From Epiperipatus broadwayi (taxonomy: Eukaryota; Onychophora; Udeonychophora; Euonychophora; Peripatidae): DNA of 64,000 bases. The stretch is taken from NCBI GenBank assembly GCA_028023455.1, contig JAQFVV010012402.1, forward strand, positions 12,072,292 to 12,136,291, in the 5' to 3' direction. The number at the start of each line of letters is the position of its first letter. The first letter of the stretch is position 1. The position numbers and the translations under genes were made by a program. This document shows, in pieces, positions 22,440 to 32,045 of this stretch. Under the pieces are notes generated by a model. It was given only the letters and a program-made list of their open reading frames with translations, was not told where the DNA came from and made no database searches.

Positions 22440-23133
22440 TCAATGTTATATAAAGTCACATACATGGTGGCTGGAAGGGTTGCAAAATGGATGAAAGAAA
22501 ATAAATATAGTGGGAGAAATGCAAGGAGATTTTTGATCAGATAGGCATATAGAAGATAGTTTATTTGTAGTTACACAACATATGGATATGAGTAGAAATA
22601 CAGGCAGACAGTTATATATGGTTTTTATAGATACAGAGAAGGCATATGATTGAGTAAATAGAAATTGATTCTGGGTAAGTTTAGTAAATTGGGAATGGGT
22701 AGAGCTTTAGGAGATCTTATTAAGAGATTGTATGAAAATAATTACTATACATATCAATTAGGGAATATAGAATCAATTAAAGTTAAAAATGATGTGGGCC
22801 TATGCAAAGATGTCCTGTGTCACTTATTTTGTTTTTGTTATTTTTGAAAGAAATGGAGAGAGCAGTAGAAAGACTAGGAAGATGAATAGAGATCCATTAA
22901 TATGTGGCATAGGAGTATATACATTATCAAGTCTTTTATTTGCAGTTGATGTCTTGTGCACAGAAAGTAGGGAAGATATGGAAGTTATGCTGAAGACATA
23001 CACAAGGGTGGATAAAGAGATGGGTATTAAATTTAGTGAAGGAAAATCAAAAGTAATGATGATTAATACTGGGAAAAGAGAAGGAAAAAAATGTTTATTG
23101 GGGGATTTATATAAAGTTAAGTGTGATGAATAG
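22440..23133 (+). pseudogene. LINE reverse transcriptase, catalytic Asp lost
   Basis: FIDTEKAYD near 22623 (palm entry), an RQRCPVS-like block near 22806, then an open frame (22789-23133) with LSSLLFAVDVL at about 22930-22955. The family's FADD is FAVD here: the first catalytic Asp is Val, which would abolish polymerisation. The thumb-side EGKSKVMMINTGK block is preserved. A stop replaces the residue after KAYD. Confidence 0.75.
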
Positions 23134-24314
23134 GTATAACTATTTGGGAATCATCAGTCAAGAGAAATTTCTAAATGAAATTGATAAATGAAGTAAAGAA
23201 AAGAAAGAAACTGATAAAGAAATTAATAGTGTTTTCATATAATAAATATGATGTAACTGGAATAGTATAGAAGGGAGTGGCAGTAGCAGGGTTAACATAT
23301 AGTAATGTTGTGTTACGTGTTAGTAAAGGGGTGTTAGATTAGTTAGAAAAAGTACAAAAAGTAGGAAGACATGCAGTAGATACAGATGTGTGGAGAGCAA
23401 AGGAGGCAATTCAAGGAGAAATGGGATCATCAAGTTTTTATATGAGAGATGCAAAAACAAAATGAAAATGTTTGGTAGATTGCAATTTATGAATAATAAG
23501 AGAATAGCCAAAATAATACTTAATTGGGTTATGAGTAAAGGACGGGCAAGAAAATGTGTGTGAAAGGTAGTATGGTATGCAGAAGATTTGGATAAATAAT
23601 TTATGTCAATTTTCTTATACAAAAGGTGGAATGATTATGTTAGGAAAATTGTTGTGTTATAGTGGCAAAGAATGGGATAAAGGAATAGATGCATTAATAA
23701 AGAATAGGAAGTTGGAGAGATGGAGAACTAGTATGGAGGTTAAAAACAATTTGAATATTTATAGAAGTAAACAGAATATTGGATGATGTGAGTTAATTTA
23801 TGATAATAGCAAGGAAAGTACTTTACTGTTTAAGGCTTGAACAGAATTTTTTAACAATCAGGGAATATACTTAGTCCGGAAGTTGTGTAAGGAAGGCATA
23901 GAAAACATTAGGTATCTGTTGATTGAATGTAAATGCCAGCAAGCAGAAAGGGTACAAATAATAAAGTTGTGGAAGAATAAATATAAACAAAGTAAATATA
24001 CAGAAAGTTGGTTCTTGGGTTTTTATATTGGGTTTGGGAAAAGCTACTGGGGATTTAGATATAAAGGCCATGGAGTTGACAATGATTATATTGTGGAAAT
24101 GGGATAGAACAGGATAGAGAATAATATGGGAAAAACTTAGGGTGGGAAATGAAAAAGACAAGTAAAGTGACTTAACAGGTTTCTCTGGACATAGTGGCTG
24201 AGAGATTCCTGACTTTGAAAAAGGAGGTCACAGTGCATCGCATCACATACTGCTAATAACAGCTTGTGTAAGCATAGGAAAGGTGATCATGTGATATTAT
24301 TGTGCAATTATATA

Positions 24315-24608
24315 TATAAAATACATATTTTGTGGGTTCATCTGTGTTAAAAACTTTTAATATTAATATACTGACATTTCGAATTGGTCACACAAGCCAT
24401 CCACAGAGTTATAAAAGGTAGAAAGACGGTTGTAGAGGCGCTACAATCACTGATTTGAATAAAATGTTAAAATTCTACCAATAGCAAAAAATGTTAAATT
24501 TAAGAATGTTTTTTAAAAAAATCTTTCCAAATAGGAGGAAGTTTGCATGTATCATCTCGCTTATTGATACAATCTGGCCTTTTAAGTATCTCAATGGCTT
24601 CTCTAATT
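24315..24608 (-). mobile_element. Penelope-like 3' end, left arm of palindrome
   Basis: Arm of a 602-bp palindrome with a 14-base centre (24609-24622). On the minus strand it encodes the last part of a PLE GIY-YIG protein (REAIEILKRPDCIN, then LPPIWKDF), followed by a 3' UTR containing GAAACGTCAGTAT-like sequence and ending near 24315. It is about 2 percent different from the right arm by eye. Confidence 0.75.
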
Positions 24609-24622
24609 CTCTATCAATGCAA

Positions 24623-24916
24623 AATTAGAGAAGCCATTGAGATACTTAAAAGGCCAGATTGTATCAATAAGCGAGATGATACATGCAAACTTCCTCCTAT
24701 TTGGAAAGATTTTTTTAAAAAACATTCCTAAATTTAACATTTTTTGCTATTGGTGGAATTTTAACATTTTATTCAAATCAGTGATTGTAGCGCCTCTACA
24801 ACCATCTTTCTACCTTTTATAACTCTGTGGATGGCTTGTGTGACCAAGTCGAAACGTCAGTATATTAATATTAAAAGTTTTTAACACAGATGAACCCGCA
24901 AAATATGTATTTTATA
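24623..24916 (+). mobile_element. Penelope-like 3' end, right arm of palindrome
   Basis: Mirror of the left arm: 24315 pairs with 24916 and 24608 with 24623. The plus frame gives REAIEILKRPDCINKRDD and LPPIWKDFFKKHS, like the C-terminus of PLE proteins (REAIEIxK...N...GYxLxxIW). The 3' UTR follows, with GTGTGACCAAGTCGAAACG. The 5' parts of both copies are missing, so the two truncated ends are fused almost directly. Confidence 0.75.
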
Positions 24917-26507
24917 ATTTAACCCGTGCAAATCTTCGTTTTAACATATATATATATATGGAGAAAAGTTGTTTGCTTATTAACAAAAAAATTTATGTAT
25001 ACAGCTAAAAACTATTTTGACTATTTGTACTATCTCCCTTTACATTTATTGAAAAAGAATTTGAACCAGAAACATTTCTACTCAGATACATAGCAATTAT
25101 CCTATGAAAACATGTGCAGTATGATCATAGTAGACTTTTATTAGAGCTTACACTTCTTAAATTGTAAGAAAATATAGGGTGTTTGATTTTTATTTTGCTT
25201 TCTGAATCTATGGATTAAGAGATATGAAATATTTTCTCCTATAATTTCTAGCAGCCATATTTAATTTATTTGGTTCATACTTTTCACTAACATTTTTGAG
25301 CATTAGTTTCATTTTCAACTATAAAAATGTATTCTTCTTATACTAAGTCTTTGTTTGGTCTTTTCATTATATGAACATTCAGTTTAATATAGAATTCTTA
25401 GATGCCATTAATCTGATTATCATTTTATCTTTGAAATATAGAAAAAAAAATACCGTAACCTGTGTGTATATTATTTCCATTCTTACAACTTACAAAAAAA
25501 GTATAAGCTCTGATGAAAGTGCAGTGCTACCACATTGAATTGTCAGCCATATTTTTAATTATTTTATTTTCATAAAATAACTGTCATGAACATGATCAGT
25601 TTCAAAATATCCTGTGAAGAAATACAGCAGATGTACTTTTTTTTCTTTCAAAAGATTTAATCACACATTATATTACTAATCAAACTAGTTTTCAACCACA
25701 TGCATAGTTTTTTATTTAAAAATCCTAAGCAATAATATTTATACATTTTTACATACAATGTAATATTACTAGATTAATATGATTTATCATATTATGTGTA
25801 TAATTAGCTAACTATCTCAGGTTTTTAGTAAAACTTCATTAAAACTATTAATGCTTTAGTCAATATGGAATATTATTAGAACCTTTAAATATAAAACATT
25901 AGATTTTTTTAAAATGTACTAATGCAGCTTTCAGTTTTAACAAAATATTATTTTAATAATAATTTTTTAACTATTGATTTGAATTATATGCATAATAAAT
26001 GAAAATCATTAAGAGAAAATAAATTGTAACAATATATGTTGAATATTGATATTCTTGCAGCCTTGGTTTCTAATCTTTGCTGGATTAATAATTTTGCCAA
26101 ATTAAAACGGCATGCAATAGTATTTCAAAAATACATCTATCACTCCCTCATTCTATTTCTTCTGTAACTTTAAAATATTATAAATTGCTGGAAAATTAGA
26201 TAATAATAAATATTAAATTTAAAATCTATTGATTATACATTTACAATGTATTCTGTATATTTAAAAAAAAAAAAACAATTTTTATATCTGTAAAGTATTT
26301 TTTATAATAAAAAATAAAATTGTAACATTTTTTTTTAACCTCATGTTCTAGTAAAAACTTTGTGACAGCTTTTTAGTTGTATATATATATATGCTGTACA
26401 ATTAAGTCCCTCCCAAATGCTATTTTTTAAGGAAAAAATGAAAATCATTAATTATTAGAATAGTTAGAAATTTATTCATATAACTCAAATTATCATATTT
26501 TTTTAAA
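24917..26507. other. No gene recognised
   Basis: AT-rich DNA beginning with TTAACCCGTGCAAATC and a TA run. No ORF, RNA gene or long repeat is evident. Confidence 0.45.
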
Positions 26508-26787
26508 AGGATTTCACCTTTTTAACATATGTGCCTTATTGATTTTTTTTATAATAACTCATTGCTGTTATGTTGAGAAATGAGGAGATTCTCAAACCAA
26601 ACACAAGATAGACACTTCACATTATTCTATATAAATCAGAATTTAGATTAAAGATAAGATGGCCACTTTTATCTTTATAAAGTCTGTATCTTGTGTTTGG
26701 GTTTGAAAGTCTCTGTATTCAGCATGACATCAATGAGTTATTATAAAAAAATTATTAAGGTGCATATGTTAAAAAGGTGAAATACTT
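26508..26787. mobile_element. Fold-back element with ~115-bp inverted arms
   Basis: Arms 26508-26625 and 26672-26787 mirror each other, with blocks ATTTCACCTTTTTAACATATG / CATATGTTAAAAAGGTGAAAT, TATAATAACTCATTG / CAATGAGTTATTATA, and AAACACAAGA / TCTTGTGTTT. It has no coding capacity. This is MITE-like and unrelated to the 36.4-kb family by its termini. No clear target duplication. Confidence 0.75.
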
Positions 26788-26927
26788 TCTCTTTAATGAA
26801 ATTAAGAAAGACAAAAAAAGAAATGCATTCATAACATGCATGTCATACTAGTTCATTTATTGTATTGTATTGTATTTTTTTATTATTTGAATATATTAAT
26901 TTGTTCAAAATATAAATTTTAAAAATA

Positions 26928-27535
26928 TTACCTGAGTAAGTCTAAGAATGCCAGTTTTTGTTTTTGTTCTGATTCTATTGTGAATTTAAAGTGAAGGGGA
27001 TATGTTGTTGATGTGTTTCCAGAAAGTTTGTAGTAGTACTCCACCATGTGGCCATACAACAAATGTATCATCAATATAGCAAAGACAAACTTAAAGTGGA
27101 TATGGACTAGTCTTTCTTCAATGTAAATATTGCTAATAAGGGGTGACAATGGTGAGCTCACAGCCTTTCCTTGATTTTGTTGGAAGAATTCAGTGTTGTA
27201 GTGAAAGCAAGTCATTGCTATGCAGAATGTTAATAGTTCCATTATACTATCAATAGGAAGAGTTGTTCTGGTTTGTAAGCTATTATCATTTAATCTTTTT
27301 CTTACAATAGACAATGCTTCTTCACATCGTATGTTAGTGAATAAACTTTTAACATGAGTATGTAATTTTTTCCCAATTTCCATGTTCTTGATTAATTCTA
27401 TGAAATTCTAGAATCCCTGATAAAGGACTGGGTTTTGTATGCCAAAGGACTAAGAAGAAATCTTGACAAGTTTTGGCTAGGTAAATTTCTAGAATTAACA
27501 ATTGGTCTTAATGGAACATGATTGTCTATTGTAAC
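26928..27535 (-). pseudogene. Penelope-like reverse transcriptase, left copy
   Basis: The 151-codon minus frame 27383-26928 starts in the palm entry (VKSLFTNIRCEEALSIV), continues with TRTTLPIDSIMELLTFC and FQQNQGKAVSSPLSPLISN (family: QxxGTAMGSPLSP), and passes through the catalytic YxDD region, which is damaged (FAILMIHLLYG replaces RYVDDTFVVW by a frameshift), ending at KLAFLDLL. Upstream, near 27500-27400, other frames give RPIVNSRN and SRFLLSPLAYKTQS, the PLE segment before the palm. Truncated in 3' direction at 26928, so GIY-YIG is missing. Confidence 0.8.
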
Positions 27536-27547
27536 AAAAAGTTAAAT

Positions 27548-28575
27548 AATAATAATAGCTTACAAAGTACAAACCAGAACAACTCTTTCTATTGATAATA
27601 TAATGGAACTATTAATATTCTGCATTACAACACCCTACTTTCAATACAACACCAACAAAAGCAAGGAATGGCTATAGTCTCACCATTGCCAGTTCTGGTT
27701 AGCAATATTTACTTAGTAGAATTTGAAACCACAGCCATAAAGACTATTCCATATCTACCTAAAGTTTGACTTCATTATGTTGATGATACATTTGTTGTAT
27801 GGCCGCATGGGAAGCACTACTACAAACTTTCTGGAAACACACCAACAACATATTCCCTTCAATTAAATTCGCAATAAAATCAGAACAAGAACAAAAATTG
27901 GTGGTCTTAGATGTTCTTGTGTCAAGACACTGTCACGGCAAAATAAAAACTAGTTTATAGAAAACACACACATGCAGGAAAATACTCAGAATTATGCATC
28001 CAATTATGCTAAAATCACAAAACATGGAGTTATACTATCACCATGGAACAGAGTAAAATAAGTTTATTCAGAAACTAGTGATTTGTAAAAAGAAAAGATC
28101 TATATAGAACAAACTCTTATGAAATATGATTTTCCATCAGCTGTTATTAAGAAAACCTTAAATAGACAACAAAAGAAAAACAATTGTTGATACAGTAGTG
28201 TATCCATACCTACCAAAAGTAGCAGACAAATTTAAAAACATCTGCAATCAGTATAACATCAGAACAGCTTTCCAGAGCCATATCACCCTATGAGGAATTC
28301 TAACATCTACAATGCTTAAAACTTGAAATGCTGAAAAGCAGAAACTGCATTGATGAAATACCATGTGAATGTGGAAGAAGGTATATTTGTGAGACCAGTT
28401 GTGCCATTGAAAAGTGATTACAAGAACACAAACTGATGATTAGAAGAGAGAAAACAGACTATGTGCGTACCAATGAACATAAGGTTCTATTGGTAAAATA
28501 CAAAATTATTGAATAGAGAAGAAAAGGTACTAAGAGGAAAATTTAAAGAAACTGTTCACATGACAATGGCAGACA
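27548..28575 (+). pseudogene. Penelope-like RT plus GIY-YIG, right copy
   Basis: It starts within the RT at a block shared with the left copy (AAACCAGAACAACTCTT against CAAACCAGAACAACTCTT) and covers a VDDTFVVWPHG-like stretch near 27780-27810 and the KTHTHAGKYS region near 27960. It reaches a GIY-YIG remnant near 28350-28480: IPCECGRRYICETSCAIEK, then LQEHKLMIRR. In the family this reads YIGETxRxLxxRxxEH. Here the Gly of YIG is Cys, and stops are present, so the endonuclease is dead. Head to head with the left copy, only about 12 bp apart. Confidence 0.8.
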
Positions 28576-28577
28576 AC

Positions 28578-29007
28578 CCCATAAGTCAACCTAGTGTGAC
28601 TATACATAATGTATGGAAACTATTGATCAACTTTGCTCTTAGGAAAAAGTGGAGAAATCAGGAGAAACCTCATAGATAAGTGTGTAAAATTTCTACTGAC
28701 TGTTGCCTTAGGCAGGATGGCTCTGTTAGTTAGAGTGTTACCTTAAAATTCAATATTCAAGAATTTAAGGGTCCAGGTTCAATAACCATGCTAGTACTGG
28801 CAATGGTCATGCATGAAAAAGAGAATTATACCTAGTGAAACATTGTGCATATACTAACATGCTCTTACTAACAGTTAAATGTATTTGGAATATTTAAATA
28901 AAGGTAAATTTTTCTAAAGACATTCAATACTTATATTAGATGATGGAAATAATTCAATATATAAGTACAACTACAATACCATCATCACAAACATTCAGGA
29001 AAACACT
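28578..29007 (+). mobile_element. SINE copy C with the linker module
   Basis: The linker module (28578-28712) is followed by the SINE head (GTTAGTTAGAGTGTTACC, GGGTCCAGGTTCAAT), then CATGCTAGTACTGGCAATGG, AAACATTGTGCATATACTAAC and AGATGATGGAAATAATTC. The 3' end is CATCATCACAAACATTCAGG. It abuts the end of the PLE right copy. Confidence 0.7.
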
Positions 29008-30622
29008 TCATGGATTGGTTTGTTTAGTCACTGAAAATTTTTCCCCCCTTTGTTGTTGGAATTACAATAGCATCACTAGTTATAAATGATCGCTTAAAAG
29101 TAATGATTATCAGAAGGATAAATTTTAAAGTTTTATTTCATTTTTATTATTTAATAATTGAGTAGATCAAAAATTAGAGATATCACTTATAAAGTTATAT
29201 AGTATTTTTTACAGTAAAAATCTAAATGTGGGTATAAATTTTATTTTATGATAATTTAATTGCAATAACAATACGTATATATAAATTTAATCAGTTTTTG
29301 AGCTTCATTTCTCTTTATTGCCTCATCTAATCAATGAGTGAGCAGCATTAAAAATTCTATTTCAATTGTAGTTCTTCTTGTGAAATCAAATATATATTTT
29401 TGTAATCAATCATTTTTAATCGTAAATCATTTTACATAGCAATATCAACTTTTTAATTTATTCAAAGAAAACTTTCAACTTTGTAATATTTTATTTAGTT
29501 TCTTAATAAAAATAAAATGTAGAATAGTAAAATAGCAGTTAGAAAATAAATATATGGTTGTTGTTGTTGTTTTGTTTTTTTGAAAAACGATGAATCAAAG
29601 TGAGAATTGCAAATTTTGTTTGTTATTTAATAATACATAACTAACTCTAAAAAAAAAAAAAAGTTGAAAAGTAATTGAAGACATTTAAAATTGAATCTTA
29701 AAGTAAAAATGTTAAATAGATGAAAAAAATTATTTATTAAATAAATTGCAATGTGGGAATTGACAGGACATTATACTTTGAAGCAGAAAAAATATAAAGC
29801 ATAACATCTGTATCGAGCAAAAGATATAGAAGTAGGAAATAAAAGAGTGACTGAAATTGGAGCAATAAATGAAAATAGAATGTTGACATAAAAAAGTTGG
29901 AATATTAATACTAAAAATAATAACGACCAAAGATTACAAAAGGAAGTTTGTTATCTGAAAAAAGGTCCCTTGATTCCTTTTGAGGCCTTAAAACAATTAA
30001 GCAGGAAATGTTTCTAATGGCCACTACATGTTTTTGTTGTTGCAGATAATATTGCTATGTAATTATTTATATGGTAAGTGATCGTGGATAGACTTCTTAT
30101 TAACGCACAATGTTATTAGTTTACTGGCTCTTTACTCTAAAAACATCATAATTCCTAACCAAAATATTAATTGACTTTTCTTAAAAGTAGGGAGAATGTG
30201 TGTGTGACTGATCTTAGTTTTTCTAGTAGATAATTGTGATTATTATAAATAAATCTAAATTATGACTCCTAATTCCAGGAGGCTGTAAAGCTGGTTGTCA
30301 CAAACAAAGGGTGCTAATGCCCACCCCCAATTGCAAACCCATGCTGCCATTTGATGCACCTAGACTTGTAGATTACTTTCAAGTGAAGGAAGATTGCATA
30401 AGTTGGAAAAAGAATGGTCTAATATTTAATAGTATATTGTTAGCTTTTCTGAAGTTAGAACAAATGATGAAAAGACCATTGAATTAAAAACTAGACACAT
30501 ACTTCTTTACAAAAGCACAAATATTGGAAGTACACAGAAATGGGATTCATCATAAATGAAAAGTGAAAAAACAACATTGTGGAAATGAACAGTATATCAA
30601 AGTGGCAAAAGTAATCATTCAA
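29008..30622. other. No gene recognised
   Basis: AT-rich with a GTT-repeat near 29556-29570. A less AT-rich patch near 30285-30390 (CCCACCCCC run) has no frame or motif I can name. Confidence 0.45.
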
Positions 30623-30801
30623 ATTAATGGAAGATAGCAAATGCAAATAATTCAGATTAATATCTCAATAAGTTTTTATGGTGATATAGAAGTAGAAGAT
30701 TTTTAAATGGATGTACAAAATGCTTTTAATCAGGTTAAACAACATTTTAAAATTGCTGGGATATTAACCTGAATTATTTGCATATGCTATCTCCCATTAA
30801 T
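30623..30801. mobile_element. Small element with 43-bp terminal inverted repeats
   Basis: ATTAATGGAAGATAGC...TTCAGATTAATATCT (30623-30665) mirrors GGATATTAACCTGAA...GCTATCTCCCATTAAT (30759-30801), with 93 bp between. Noncoding; size and structure fit a MITE. Outside the arms homology stops. Confidence 0.7.
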
Positions 30802-30924
30802 TTCATCTACACAATGTTATTTTAATTTATAATGAATTCCATTGAATATGGTATAATTTAGATACTCTTAGATGCATCATTTTCATTGTTAAACATCATG
30901 CATGAACTTGTATGTTGGATATTT

Positions 30925-31027
30925 CCATCATCTAACATTAAATGATAAATGTCTTTAGAAAATTTTTTAATTTATTTAACCTTTTCAATTATATTCAACT
31001 ATTAGTAATAACACACAAGTTAGTAAA
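30925..31027 (-). mobile_element. SINE 3' fragment, minus
   Basis: Reverse complement of the SINE 3' half: CCATCATCTAA, AATGTCTTTAGAAAA, TTCAACTATTAGTAATAACACAC and AGTTAGTA. It joins directly to a short plus-strand piece of the same SINE at about 31028. Confidence 0.65.
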
Positions 31028-31078
31028 TATATAAGTACAATTAATATGCCATCATCCAAACCTTTAGGTAAATCACAC
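31028..31078 (+). mobile_element. SINE 3' terminal fragment, plus
   Basis: AATATATAAGTACAA, then GCCATCATCCAAACCTTTAGG, matches the last 50 bp of SINE copy C (ATATAAGTACAACTAC, CCATCATCACAAACATTCAGG). Together with the minus-strand piece it forms a very short head-to-head pair. Confidence 0.5.
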
Positions 31079-31759
31079 ATGAGTGATACTAATAAGTAAT
31101 CTTATTTTATTAGTAACTTTATATTTTCTTTTTTTTTTCTTTTTGCAAAAAATTGGAATGATTACAAATGCTATTAGTGATATTAAAAAATGATATCGTA
31201 GTAAGTTGCTATTGAACATCAAATGTGATTGATTGAATTTGATCCACTACATTAAATGTCACAGGACAGTCAAGAATAATTAATAATTTGCAATGGTACA
31301 ACTTTATAGACATCAAATATCATTTTCTTATAAAAGTTTATGCAGAACAAAACATAGCTCCAGAATTTTTTTTTTTTTTTAATATTTCAGTTTATAAATA
31401 TTAATATAGAGTGATGTATTTTTAAAGAAAAAATAAACTTGAATTTGCTGAAGAAAATCAATATAGAGTTTGGACACTGATAACTCAATAACCACTTATC
31501 CAGTACTTCTCTCAATCCAGACAAAATTAAAAAAGTACACTTCAGAATTCATTGATGATAATTCCTGACTTTTATTCTATTAAGTTTACAATAGATAGCT
31601 TTGAAATACTGTAAATATGATGAATTAGTATTTCTAAATGCATTTTTCAAAAATTCTTTCCTAAATTCTTTGAATGAAAATCTTTTTATTATTTGGAATT
31701 GGTTGACAATATACTTTTTTTTATTTTCTAAAATTTCAATAGCATTACTAAAATAAGAA

Positions 31760-32045
31760 TTGTTCACTTGGTTAGGGTGTCGACTTAAAATTAGATATTT
31801 AAGAATCTAAAGGTGTAAATTCAACTCCTATGCTAATATTGTCACTGATCAGAAGAGTGGAGAATAATACTACTTGAAATGTTATGTAATTACTAACCTG
31901 TGTTGTTTATTTGTGTGCTATTAATAACAAGTTGTTTATATTTGAAAAGCTTAAATAAAGTTTAAAATTTGCTATACATTCAGCATTTAATGATAGATGA
32001 TGGAAATAGTCCAATATATTGTTATATGAATATAGATATAATTAT
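31760..32045 (+). mobile_element. SINE copy E
   Basis: A head with TTGGTTAGGGTGTCGAC and a degraded B-box region (GGTGTAAATTCAACTCC) is followed by CATGCTAATATTGTCACTG-like body sequence, ACTAACCTGTG, a GTGTGCTATTAATAACA block and GATGATGGAAATAGTCC. It is single, not paired, and the most diverged copy, with a small internal duplication (TGTGTTGTTTATTTGTGTGC). Confidence 0.65.

Larger units (their letters stand above)
21113..24257 (+). mobile_element. CR1-like LINE, right copy, 5'-truncated
   Basis: It starts at a point equal to about 19145 of the left copy, inside the endonuclease region, so ORF1 is lost. It continues through RT to the shared 3' end CATCACATACTGCTAAT at about 24257. Unlike the left copy it keeps the RT C-terminal part, with AIQGEMGSSSFYMRDAKTK near 23406-23460, a block typical of LINE C-termini. 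All frames carry stops. The plus strand is A/G-rich, the mirror of the left copy. Confidence 0.8.

Noticed and set aside
17178-23133. Intact LINE protein-coding genes
   Set aside because: Every domain frame is interrupted by stops, shifts, a deletion or a lost catalytic Asp, so these are pseudogenes.
24315-24916. Missed-adapter sequencing artefact
   Set aside because: The arms differ at several positions, and homology ends symmetrically at the element's 3' ends, not at random points.
24917-24932. TTAACCC as a PiggyBac-type terminus
   Set aside because: No mirrored TTAA terminus at a sensible distance, and the sequence is simply what borders the PLE palindrome.
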